In this document: piece by piece, positions 27,770-38,901 of the stretch
How positions within the stretch are numbered: the first letter of the stretch is position 1
How the letters are laid out: every line of letters starts with the position of its first letter
DNA from: Todiramphus chloris collaris
Lineage: Eukaryota > Chordata > Aves > Coraciiformes > Alcedinidae
Assembly: GCA_025345505.1 (NCBI GenBank)
Contig: JANVCC010000049.1
Coordinates: 5,272,588-5,336,587 of the forward strand
Direction: 5' to 3'
Length of the DNA stretch: 64,000 bases
Notes under the pieces: generated by a model
Databases searched by the model: none
Seen by the model: the letters and a program-made list of their open reading frames with translations, nothing else
Told to the model about the DNA's origin: nothing
Made by a program: the position numbers and the translations under genes

Positions 27770-28000
27770 ATCGTTAAAGACGGTGTGTATTTTTTAATCC
27801 CTTGGTCACTTGGGCATTTTTAAAATTTAATCATCCTTTTCATCATTTAGGATTCTTGATTGGCCCATGAATTTAATCGGAATGTTTATTAAGCGTATCT
27901 GTGAAAAACAAGGGTTCTCATTAAAGGCAACTGGTCGAGCTTTTACATTGACAGCTGGTATCCACTCAGGTCACCAGAGGTTCTGGACCAACACTGATTA
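27770..28000. promoter_or_regulatory. Candidate conserved non-coding element (unverified)
   Basis: Repeat-free complex sequence containing GTTAAAGACGGTGTG, TTTAATCGGAATG, a CCAAT-box-like TTGGCCCATGAATTTAATC stretch, ATTAAGCGTATC and ACTGGTCGAGC. Isolated CpGs are embedded in homeodomain-like words, in contrast to the CpG-poor surroundings. I infer possible constraint; nothing here is coding. Confidence 0.25.
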
Positions 28001-29839
28001 AAGAAAGGTGATACAAACTAACTTGTTATTCTGACCTTGATTCAACTGTTTATTGTTCATCTCATTGGTTTCCTCCGTATTGCTGCCTAAATTGCAATAC
28101 AGAAATACTTGAGTAAAACAGAGGAATGACCTAGTTTCAAAGTTCAAAGTAGCTAACTAGGACAGTACAGAACTCAGTACATCCTCAGCTAACTTTTTTT
28201 TGGACACATTACTTCCAAAATTTAGCTTCAAAGTATCATATAGAGCCTGGAACCTTTCTTTTCACAAAAGGCCAAATGGGCAATTCAATACAACTGCATT
28301 ATGCTCATTTTATTATGCTGGCTTCCAAACAGGTCCTCAGTAGGTGAAAGATTCAATGCAGTATTGAAGTGCTCAACATCACCAGCTTACCAAGTAGAAG
28401 ACATTATAGTATTCTTTGTATGCAACCATTTTCTTGAGACTTGAAGGGCAGAAAGGTTAAAGAGTAGGAGGAAAGGTCAAGGCAGAGAAGTACAAGTCCG
28501 TATTTCACAGAATTACTGTTTTACTTATCACTTTCCTTGAGATTTGACAAGCATACTAGTGATTAGGTTATCACCTTCAAATAGATTTATAGGCTCTAAA
28601 GAATTTTTATTTAGCTTACCCTTGGGTATGTCTAGATATTATGTCTGTGTGTTGGCATTTGGGATTTTTAAAGGTCTCACAAAATAATGAAGAAAGATGT
28701 AAGCAGCAAATATCTTTGGATTCCCTAAATATTCTGCTACCAAATATTTAACACTATTTAAAATACACTTGTTTGCACTGCACATTGCTTTTGAAAGCAG
28801 ACTCTCACTGTTCAGAGAGGATTTTTCCACTTTGGCTAACTTTGGTATTTGGCTTTTGTCAACAGTGGTCTTGTTTGATGCAACATTAATTAACTTCAAG
28901 GGATTCTTCCATATTAATTGGACAGGTGAGCACTGGAGCACACACAGGAATGGAGCGAAGTTTTTCATATGCAGGCACAAGGGTGCACACCCTGTTAAAA
29001 TTGAGCCAGCAAGAACTGAAATAGGGAAGTTTACAAAAGCTTGTATATTTTGTTAGAACCAAATGCAGCTGAAGCACTGCTTTGCAACCACACAACATAA
29101 ACCCATGAATTTACTTAGCAGCTGATTTCTCAAAATATTTTCAGTGTGTTATTGACAAACCTGTAATCTTCACTCTAAGTGCTTATAAAAAGGGCTCTTG
29201 TCAAGTTTGCCACAAAAGACGCTCCCATCTCTATCAAGAGATGCAAAATTAAAATCATAGCATTGCTGCTAGGAGCAACAACCAGTTGTGACAGCAAGAT
29301 CCACAGACAGCTGCCAGTTCAGCAGTAAGACTCCTTGGGTGATTTGTGAACTGCTATTTGATTATTCTGGATTTCAACATTGTTTTTTAGTAAAATCAGC
29401 CAATAGCTGTATGGAAGCGCGAGCATTGTACCTGGACAACCGCTGTCAGGCTCACTGCAGAAGCAAAGATTTCACTGCTGTCTAGGTGACCAAACCCTCT
29501 AGTAAGAAGTCTCTTCGATTAAACTTAGTTTTAATTTATCAGTTTCATTGGGTTAATGTACAATGCCTATGTACAAAAACGCACGAGATCATTTTTGTAC
29601 TTTGTTGTCAACACTCATCAAAAATTCATGTGATTAGCACAGACATCTCAATAATATGGCAACTGTTCAGAAGCAAGGAAAGAACATTTCCCCACAGGAA
29701 AAAGCTTACTCAACTTACTGTTTCTTCAGCTATAGAAAGTAGATACTTTCTTGTTCAGGGGCAGGGGAGGGAAAGGAGGGAGAACTGTCACTGTTCCTTT
29801 CACCCATTTGAGACAAAAACATTGACCGTCAGCTAGTTT
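28001..29839. other. Non-coding stretch, no gene seen
   Basis: Frames of about 95-116 codons at 28639-28980 (minus), 28769-29056 (plus) and 29486-29836 (plus) overlap on opposite strands and have no recognisable domain. I regard them as chance frames. No repeats are recognised. Confidence 0.55.
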
Positions 29840-30060
29840 CTGACAATTGGCTGTTATTAAACTCCGACTTGCTAGGGCCAGCTGTGCCTAATTTGACTCA
29901 CTGGTGCAAAAATAACCAGTCAGCAGGAATTGAGGCAATTATGGGTAATTCTGCTGTAGAGCAGTCCTGCATCAAAATCCCAGGATTAACTTTAGGCTGG
30001 CACACCAAGGTGATTGAATAAAGAACACAAGGCTTCAGTAAAGTCATCAGCAGCGGAAAT
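29840..30060. promoter_or_regulatory. Candidate conserved non-coding element (unverified)
   Basis: A compact, repeat-free block with a lower AT fraction than its flanks. It contains AACTCCGACTTGC, a GCCAGCTGTGCC E-box (CAGCTG), TTTGACTCACTGG (AP-1-like core TGACTCA), GGCAATTATGGG, CCCAGGATTAAC (bicoid/OTX-type GGATTA) and TTGAATAAAG. The density of distinct transcription-factor-like words is higher than in neighbouring sequence. Functional status is inferred only. Confidence 0.3.
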
Positions 30061-30920
30061 CACTTTTTTTGTAAACTAATTTTAGAAGTCTGTAAACTGT
30101 ATCTTCAATTTTAAGAAAAGAATTCCGTCTTCCTAGTTGAAAAACATATAAGGCTATGTTTGTAAGTACTGCTATGAAACGCATGCAATAAACAAATACA
30201 GAGAGTAAAAAGTATTTTGCTAAGCAGTCAGCCTTATGTTTTGTTTCTGTCTAAAAAAAAGTAGAAATAAAATTTTAAGTAACCATGTCATTTTGAGAAA
30301 AGACTACAGAAAAAGTGGTACAACTTCATACTGCAAGACATAATTTATTTTAAGCTTTTAATATGAAAACAGCAGATAGATGTGCTGTATCACTTAAATG
30401 GTTTCATTAAAAAAATAAGGTATGGAAAATTCATGAGAAATACCCAGCAAGCAGTTGAAATTTCACAGAGTCCTGTCATTAATAGCAGTATTAGAGACCA
30501 ACATAAAATGTCTGTACCTTTGTTTTTGAAAATGGTACCCATGCTCAGCCCTTCTGACTCTGTTGTGTCACTGTAAAAGGGAGAACTTCTCATAGGGAAA
30601 ATTAGCAATATCTCAATTGTTTGTGAGAGTTATGACCACTTTCAGTTTTTCAGCTTCTTAGAATATATGTGACAAAAAAACCCCAAAAAAACCTCTCGGG
30701 TATACTAAGACTGTTTCTTTAAGTCAGCTTCTTGAAATAAAGCACAGGCTCCTTACCTCTAACAAGGTATAATTTAGGACATCAAGCTAATAAGTAGATC
30801 CATGTCCCTTCAATTATTTATTCCTCTGGCAGACAATTCCATTAACCCCCTCCTGTGCAATAATTTGTTCTGCCACATGTTAGAAAAATTATTTTCCAGC
30901 TGCTCTGCAATACTTGCTAC
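30061..30920. other. AT-rich non-coding stretch, nothing recognised
   Basis: No gene, repeat family or RNA is recognised. It contains several A-rich runs, such as the AAAAAAACCCCAAAAAAACC patch near 30674-30693. Confidence 0.55.
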
Positions 30921-31305
30921 AGTAAATTGAAAGTATTTCCTGGTAGACAGCTGATACTCAACAGAGAGGTGAACACTGACATCTGATTCGTGGAGAGTAA
31001 TGTAGTAGTAAATAGCATAAGACAAATGTTAAGTTTCTCCAGCATGATGTTTGTGGACTGACAGCAAGAAGACATGTAAAAGTACTGATGAATTATTCAC
31101 TCAGCTCAGGAAATAAATTAAAGCTTTTCCTGCTATACAGGTGAGACCCAAGCACAGAGTGAACACTAACACTTGTTACACAGAAGTTAACTTAGTAGTA
31201 AGCAGTACAACACAAACATGTTTAAGTTCACCCACCATGATGTTTGTAGACTTACAATGACAAGACATGTAAAACAGTAATGAATTATTCAGTTAGCTTA
31301 GGTAA
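30921..31305. repeat. Diverged tandem duplication, two units of about 191 bp
   Basis: Two consecutive copies of one sequence are visible. Unit 1 runs from about 30921 to 31111 and unit 2 from about 31112 to 31305. Anchors in order are TAAATTGAAAG at 30923 and TAAATTAAAG at 31114; GAACACTGACA at 30971 and GAACACTAACA at 31161; CATGATGTTTGTGGACT at 31043 and CATGATGTTTGTAGACT at 31236; AAGACATGTAAAA; and GAATTATTCA at 31090 and 31282. Offsets between anchors are 190-193 bp, so small indels have accumulated and the copies are clearly diverged. The unit is not CR1 and matches no family I recognise. It has no open frame of note. Confidence 0.88.
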
Positions 31306-32439
31306 AAAAGAAACCATTTCATTTTCTGCACCCAAGAGGACTGTCTGGTGAGTCAATACGGACAAATGCATTATGACATCAGCCTCTGCTTCTGTACTTT
31401 ATTTTATAGGAGACTCCACAGCTCACAAAGCTATGCACCTAGTGGAGGTTTTGCAAAAGGTTTTACAGCTACACCACATGGTTATCTCCAAAATAGGTAC
31501 AAGTTTCTGAATGTGTAGCCTGTAGCACATAATTCCAGACTGAGAGTGGTAACAGCAGAAGTGTTTCCACTATCCTGTAAATTAAAAACTATGAAGGCAA
31601 GACACATCAGGCTTTGTACAGGTGTCCTATTCTTGATTTAGAACAGGATGAAGATTAACAGAAGGTCACGTACTTACCTAATGTATGACCACAAAAAGAA
31701 TTAAGAAGCAGCCTCCAAAAAATTAACAAAACCCTGACACCATTAGGAAGTCCTGTCCAACGGCACACACGCCAGGTATTTCTAGACAGAAATAGTATCA
31801 GCAACTGGTAAATCAAGACCAATTGGCTGAATTCCTCTTTTCTCCACTCCTCCTTCAATTTCCCTGGTTACTCGTTTGTATTGTTTCTGCAGGTTCATCT
31901 CCCATCTATTCAATCAAAAGATACACAGCTATCTTTTTGGATTGAATACACACACACATACAAGTTAATGATGTTCCATGGTTAGAAGACAGAAGGCCAT
32001 CCTTCATGCACAGTTTGACCAGAAATTACATAGGTTAAAAAAAACATATAAAGAGACAGAAATCAAACTCCAGGAGAAACTGGTTTAATGTAGAGAAGAC
32101 AAGACACAGCGCGCTTTACAAATGGTAATGTACGTGACAGAAAACTATCAGCCTCATTTCTCAATAGAAAATTTAAAATTCCAAGCTTAAATGGCTTAGC
32201 AAAAATTAGAGAATATGTCAGTGCTGAATTCTGAAGTAATCCCAAACCTAATCCCCAGACCACACTGAGTCCCGGGGGAATTACTTATGGGCGCATTTTT
32301 CACTGAAATTGTGCTTTCCCTTGTTTCCCTTGCGTTTAATAGAAACCATGACTCAACACCCTTTAAATTTATTACGTTATATTTCATAAGCTGTGGACAG
32401 AGATGAGCGCAGATTAAAGCTGTTCCCTCACTCTTTGCA
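31306..32439. other. AT-rich non-coding stretch, no gene seen
   Basis: Nothing coding is recognised. A short CA run (ACACACACACA) lies near 31949-31958. The sequence becomes richer in GC from about 32420 onward. Confidence 0.55.
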
Positions 32440-32905
32440 GGCCAGTCAGCCCCGTGCAAATCCCATCCGCCTTTTCCACCCCGATGATTTGGGGGCCCTG
32501 GTTGTGTGAGGGCTCCCTGCTCGCTGCTCCCCCAGGCAGGGAGCTGCACACAGTCACTCCCCAGCTGAGAACCAAGTCTTGGGGGTACCCTTCAAAATGG
32601 ACAAAAGGAACATTTGCAACTTGTTAAGTCAGCCAAGTCAGCCATGCCCTCGCCGAGGGGTGCGGGGCCCACACCCACAGTGGGCCTGGGGACAGGAGGT
32701 CTCAACCAGGACACTGGGAAGCCAGGTGAAGGATGGGATCAGGGTCCCACCAGTGAGACATGAGGCCACTCGGGCAAGAGCAGGGCCACAGGCCTGGGCA
32801 CAGGGGCCATGCTTAGGGGGACAGCTCCCCTCAGTTGCCCACCCACTGCCAGGGCTGGCATCGGCAGCCAGCAACCCACCCCACCCAACTGCCACTGCAG
32901 TCCTT
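32440..32905. other. Isolated GC-rich island in AT-rich DNA
   Basis: Base composition shifts abruptly to GC- and CCC/GGG-rich for about 450 bp, then returns to AT-rich at about 32905. Within it are a 9-bp tandem duplication (AAGTCAGCC twice at 32626-32643) and the CpG-bearing GCCCTCGCCGAGGGGTGCG at 32645-32663. Overall CpG is sparse for the GC content, so it is not a classical CpG-island promoter. Open frames on both strands (32579-32944 plus, 32638-32895 minus) are expected in GC-rich sequence and are Pro/Gly/Ala-rich without domains. Possible origins are a decayed promoter, a GC-rich minisatellite remnant or an unrecognised insertion. Confidence 0.6.
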
Positions 32906-33300
32906 AAAAGAGGCTCTTTAAAAATTAAATCCAGGTTTGCATGAAGAAATTTACGTTTGGGAAATTTTTATGAGTCATTGCAATGTGTGAATAAAACTGG
33001 GAACTAAGTTTTGTAACTGGAATCGTAGAGGCACTGCAACCCACTGCGCTATCAATTGTTCCTCATGCTGAAATGCTTCTTAATTAACTGGAGAAACTGT
33101 GTACCAAACAGCATTTTTAAGCTTTTTACATCACCTATTTGTTTGCATATATTAGCTGCAGGTAGAGCCATAATTTTCTGGATAATTTTAAAGGAAATCT
33201 AGGCTGCCACAAGGAAATTTTATACATCCCAGGCTGATTGTACTTATGCAATAATGAAGCAGCAGCTGAAAAGGGCTTGATATAGTCACAACACTGAATT
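32906..33300. promoter_or_regulatory. Candidate conserved non-coding element next to GC island
   Basis: Repeat-free complex sequence immediately after the GC island. Notable words are TTTGCATGAAG, TGAGTCATTGC (AP-1/MAF-like), GGAATCGTAGAGG, CTTCTTAATTAACTGG, TTTGTTTGCATATATTAGC (forkhead-like TGTTTGC) and CTTATGCAATAATG (C/EBP-like TTATGCAAT). It has few homopolymers compared with its surroundings. The interpretation as an enhancer or conserved element is inference. Confidence 0.28.
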
Positions 33301-36300
33301 CAGCAGAAAAATTCATTTTATTCTAGAACTCAGGATGCTGCTTGTCAATGGAAAAGGTAGAAGGTATTCTGACAGTATGGGAAGACATGAAATATCACTG
33401 ACATGCTTATCACCCAGACTGAGAGGGACAGTTGGGAAGGACTGAGCAAGGACACTGGGATGGAAAGTCTGCTTCTGGATATAAAGGTAACTGAGCTAAA
33501 AATGAGTCTAGTAAAAAAAATCTCTGGCTAGGTGAAGAGAATGAACAAAAAGATAGGAAAAGGTAGGGAGAAGCGGCTTGTATGAAGCGGTTGATTGGAA
33601 TGGGACACACAATTCAACTCTTCTTTTTACAGGAGATATCTGAAAACCACCAGTAAATTGTTCCCTCCTCTCTGGGACTGGTTGATACGGCAGGAGTAAG
33701 CTGTTATGCTCAGCAAGGCACTCTGCTGGGCTGTGCAACAAAGTCTGAGCCTTCAATTGAAAAGCTCCAAAACTGATGCCGGAAGTGGAACAATATGATG
33801 AAAAACCAATTAAGAAATTGCACTGAGCAAAAAGAGAGATAGGAAAGTGTCTGGGCTGCAAAAAAATCAAATTCGAAAACTTCAGAATAAGCCTTCCCTG
33901 AAAATAATCATTTGGCTGTCTCATATTCAGGAACTCTGATTAGTGGATGATACGCAAACCCACTGTACCTTTGTTTATTGTTTCCGTTCCTGTAGAAACT
34001 GGAATGTAAATGTATCATGGTTACAAAAGAAAAAAGGATTGTCTTATAGTCAGAAGAGCTGAATGCTGTTTTAAAACAGAAAATGGAATTGCCTTTGTTG
34101 CATAATTCATATATAATGCTAGGAATCCTTTTATTTAGGTTTTTCTATAGGTGGTCATTCTTCTCATGGGAAGTGTGGTGTCTTCATTCATTCCCTAGCA
34201 CACAGCTTTAAAAATTGATCTTGCTTACAGATATGGAACTACAGCAGCTAATTAAGTCCATAAAGCTATGTTATAAAAACACAAAGTTCCATACACGAAT
34301 ATGCTGAAAATACTTTGGGCACCCTCTATTAGAGAGTATTTTTATCTCTCTTCTGTATCTTGATTCCCTATAACTCCCTAGTTATGTGGAGAATTTATTT
34401 TTCATCTTACTGTTTTGACAATAAATAAATTTTCTTAAAGCACTTAGACTTACCAAATTCTGTACAAAACACAGATAAAAAGTAATTCCATCCTAGTGTG
34501 ATTTAACTTGCATATCATAACTTAGGAAAAAATGTATGAAAAATGAGCATTCCATGAGCACTGTCCATTTTCTTTTAAAGGAGGCAGAGTCTCCTTTAAA
34601 CAAAGTTATGCTTGTTTTAAAGACATTGTAATTCCTATTAACACCAGACTGATCAGGAGTGAACAAACTCTACTAATTCAAGAGATTCTCATCTCTGTTA
34701 AATTGGAGCTGGTATTTTTACACAGTATTTTATTTGTATATGCATAGTGTTGCAGTCTCAACAGTATGCCTGTCTCAACAATAAACAATATTTAGACCAG
34801 TAGCTGGTCTCAAAAAGGTAGCAAAATAATAATACAAACAAGAAAAGATAAACCCTCTAAGTAGTGCTTATGAAGCTTCAATTCATGATAAGAATACAAA
34901 TGCAAAGTTGAAAATATTTTTTTTCCTTGTCATTTCAAAAAAGTGAGTTAGAACAAGCCCATAGAAAGATGATTGATGGAGTATGGTGGTATTATGAGCA
35001 ATATTCTGGAAATGTCTCAACGGAGAGCCTATAAATTTGAGTTCACACATGCCTGCCTTTCACAGTTCACAGTTCCACACAGCGATGTCTTCTATGTGAC
35101 CTTCCTCTGTCATGCTTGCTTTATGCATTGTCTCTGTCTCGATGCAGACTTGTACTGGGGTTTTTAGCAAATCAACAGGGAGGGGCAAACAAGGGGCCTG
35201 GCAGAAGCTTACCCCAAACCTTCAAGTAAACTGTCTGGCTAGAATCCAGTCAGTAGTCAAAAAATTAAAGATGCTTTCATATGCAAGGAGTCATATTAAG
35301 AAGAAGAGAAGGAAAGAACTGTTATTATTAATGCTGGAGAAAAAGCCAGGTAGGTACTTTTGCCTTCCCTTCGATCTAGATATTGTAGATAAACTTCAGG
35401 CTGGCCTGTAGAGCTCAGCAGGTTTGAAAAACCTCAGATGTGCTGGTTCAGAATTTATCTGGCTTGGCAAGTTAGCTATGGGGCAAAGTCCTTCGGGAAA
35501 AAGGAGCTTGGTCATCCGGAAAAAGTTACTTTAATTTTCTATTGTATCTGACTATGGTGGTTAAACGACCAAGAATAATTTCTCATAACCATTAGGTGAA
35601 GTTCAAATGTATACAGAATCTATATGACACCTATTTTAGAACAGAAAGACTTCAACAACACAGCACTCATATTTGAGACTGGGTTACATAGCAAGTGTAA
35701 TGAATAAATTCCTAAAAGGGAAGCTGAAAGTTTGTAGAAATGCCTTCACACCATTAATTGTCTCACTTACAAGACTAGTGACAAAGGACAGCAAAGGAGA
35801 AATGCTGTCTGTAAGTGTACATCATCGGGAATACACAGGGAAACTGATTGCACCTAACTCAAATCATGAATTCCTTAGAAAATGACTAAATGGAGACAAC
35901 TGGATAATAAAAATCAAATCGCAAATAAAGGACTCTAAGAAAAAAAATCTACTCTTCTGGCAATTTGGCTTTTTTAAGAGCTTTCAGTTCTGTGAGAGCT
36001 GCTGTATTAACTCTTTATCCGTGTCACATAATATAAACATTTTTGAAAAGACATTCAAAAAGCCTTCCTTTCAAGACAGCATATATTCTGAGCTCTGCTA
36101 TCTAGTTATAATACACTATCAAGTCCATTTGCTGCTAATGTGAAATGGAGATTTAGAGTAACAATAGATTTGGTCTGAAATAGGTTTTAATTACCTGGAT
36201 AGTTTGTCATAATAAATAAGAGTTACCTTTCTTCACATTATTTGTGTGGCAGAAAACAAACTAATATAAACGGGCATAACATGTAATGTACCTAAAATAC

Positions 36301-36513
36301 TTTACTAACATATTTTAGTGAAAATGAACGAGTTAGTGGAATGAATCTTCTGCTAAGATGGTAGTTTTAGCCTTAATTATGGCTTCAACTGTTTAGACCT
36401 CACTTCTGGTATGAAACTAGCTAACAAGTGGAACTTTTGAAGACTACTACAACTAGAATCAAAGAACATTTTCTGAGATCTTACTAAGAAAGCTACAATT
36501 CTCCCTGGTGACG
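33301..36513. other. AT-rich non-coding stretch, no gene seen
   Basis: A 138-codon minus-strand frame at 33508-33924 is leucine/phenylalanine/serine-rich with no domain and overlaps another minus-strand frame; I treat it as chance. The 35.0-35.5 kb part has moderate GC and overlapping short frames without motifs. No repeat family is recognised. Confidence 0.55.
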
Positions 36514-36786
36514 TGTGACAGGACCAGAGGGAAAGGCTGCAGGTTGTGCCAGGGGAGGTTTAGGCTGGGTATTAGGAAACATTTCTACACTGAAGGGGTT
36601 ATCAACATTAGAATGGTCTGCCCAGCGCAGTGGTGGGGTCACCATCCCTAAAGGCATTTAAATGGTGTGTGGACCTGATGCTCAGGGGCATGGTTTAGTG
36701 GTGAGCTTGCAGTTTTGGGTCAAAGGTTAGACTAAATGATCTTGACGGTCTCTTCCAACCAAAGACATTCTGTGATTCTCTGTAAT
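36514..36786 (+). mobile_element. CR1 LINE, 5'-truncated 3' end, different lineage
   Basis: About 270 bp of CR1 3' sequence in sense orientation. Seen directly: GTGACAGGACCAGAGGGAAA at the truncated end, GGTTTAGGCTGGGTATTAGG, GGGGCATGGTTTAGTGGTGA at about 36685-36704, TTGACGGTCTCTTCCAACC and the terminal ATTCTGTGATTCTCTGTA at about 36766-36783. The GGCATGGTTTAGTGGTGA segment and the altered terminal repeat differ from the copy at about 1 kb, so this is a separate CR1 lineage and insertion. The ORF2 tail is degraded and no long sense frame survives, which suggests an older copy. Confidence 0.93.
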
Positions 36787-38883
36787 TGGAAGAAAATTTA
36801 AGCTCTTTAAATACTGAATCAAATGTCAAAAAGATGCAGCTTAATTGGGACTCGATGCAGTCAAACAGGATAAAGCATTGCCATACAAATAAACCCGTAC
36901 CTTCCGACTTGGAAGCAGTATGTGTACAGCAAGACTTGCAAATCCATGTATGTAACAGTACAAATAAATTAAAAGTCTTGAAGTGTTTAGGAAACTGACT
37001 GTGGGAACATGATACATGCTGTCTTAACAAGAACAACAAGAAGCTCTTGTGCCATTGGGAGGCATTGCTGAAATAATTAAAATTTGACTGAATTTTTTTC
37101 TTAAGGTTTACCAAAAGAAATTTATCATGACATTATATACTAAAAAAGGAGTCTGAAAAGTAGCTTGCACATACAGAACTGGATACACTGTAAAATGTAT
37201 TCGTTTGAACTACTTCTGAAAACCTAAGGCCCATGAATGAAAAGGCTATTACTTTAACATCCTGGCTGGGTGAACAACCATTTAGGAAAAGAGCTTTAGC
37301 AGGACCCCAAATCTCGGCAATATGAACTCAGTTCAAGACTTGATTTTTAGTGCCCCAAGTAGGTAATTATTGCTTTAACTGGAATATTTTCTTGGCTTCT
37401 ATTCTGATAATCAAACGACAATCAAAAATGATAATCAAAACCAGCGTATGGGTGGTAAAATGATACCATAAGTCTTGATAGTACTTTTGTTCAGGATCTT
37501 CAAGAATTAATTTAGAATAAAAACTATTTCTTTGCCTTTATACCAACAGACAGTCTACTTAGAAAACTGTTTATGTACAGAGTTTAATTTTTCTGCCTAA
37601 GCACTACTGACTGCCACAGGTACCTGCCCACAAACATCTACATGGGTGTTCAAAAACTGTGTTCCTTACAACGTACACCAAAGATGTTTTACAGGACAAA
37701 TCCTAGCTGCATGTATTAGTTTTACATTCACGATCTTTGATGATCCTAGAAACTATGGATTTATTTAAGTACAGCCATGTCTCCTCAATATTTCATCAAA
37801 TGCAGTGCTGACACAAACTGTATTGAGCATATAGGCCCTATAGCACTGGAGCAACAGGGATTTCTTTAATAGTAACCATAATTAATTTTGTCATGAAGTT
37901 CAAAGAGAACAGGACTAAAGCCCTAGGAATGAGCAGAGTAAATCTGAGATTGTACAGAAGATGACATTACTGTTCAGAAATGTATGTTTGGACAACATAA
38001 TAGTCTCTTTGTTTGTGCCTAACAGATAGCAAGAATGACTGTGAATGAAAAACATTATGTTACCCGAAAGAAAAAGTCTGTAAAACCAATAGATGAAAAT
38101 GACATTCTTCTATCTAGTGAAACTACCAACAGTCTTCCATTTCTAACAGGAAGAAAAACATTGAATTCCCTAAGTCTTTGTCTTTTGGAAAACACATTCA
38201 ATAATTGTTATCTGTGCTCTTCTTTTCTTAGATGCAACTCTTGTTAGTTCAACTACTTGATTACAATGCCTGAAGTAAGCAGCAGTGTAAACCACTGATG
38301 ATTCTGCTCAATTATATTCCAGCAACTGAAAATCTACACAGACACATATAACAACCTCATCTCTGTGATGTGTGAACACATTGGGGTCCAATCCCATTCC
38401 TCTGTTCACTGATGCACCAGTTTCCAACATAAACTGCCATCTCTGTTTACATTTATAGAAGACTTCAATCCTTGTCACATTCCATGCAACATCCTTATTC
38501 TAAGCCACAGGAGGCTATATTCCTGCTAAATATTTTATAATCTTCAAATAGGCAACTATCAAATGAATTATTGTGCATGTAGTAATATAAAGAAACCTAC
38601 TTGAGAAGTATTTAGCAATTATTTCAAATTTTTGCTGTCATTAAATTGCAACTCTCGCCCTTCCACAATGGAATATATTTGAAAAGTGTACTTACACCTG
38701 ATTAGAAATATAAAGCAACAATGGTTCTTTGTACACTCCCAAGACAGCAAGAGTGACATTAATGAAACATGAAACATCCTGAATTAGAGGCAGTAAAATA
38801 TTTAAACTTACTTGTAGTTGTTTTGTAACTATGACACCCTGTCCACAGGAGAAGTATGCAAGAAAACTAATTAGTGCCTTTTC

Positions 38884-38901
38884 TTTTTTTTTTTTTTTTT
38901 T
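38884..38901. repeat. Poly-T tract (18 T)
   Basis: Longest homopolymer in the window. No retroposon body is visible beside it. Confidence 0.85.

Noticed and set aside
31949..31960. Short CA microsatellite
   Set aside because: Only about five dinucleotide units, so it is unremarkable.
32579..32944. Overlapping open frames in the GC-rich island
   Set aside because: GC-rich DNA has few stop codons. Both strands are open, and the translations are Pro/Gly/Ala-rich without domains.
34001..34020. TGGAATGTAAATGTAT resembling mature miR-1
   Set aside because: It diverges after the seed, and I see no convincing hairpin partner nearby.
36695..37114. 139-codon minus-strand open frame
   Set aside because: Its 3' part runs antisense through the CR1 copy at 36.5 kb, so it is a shadow of the repeat plus flanking sequence.
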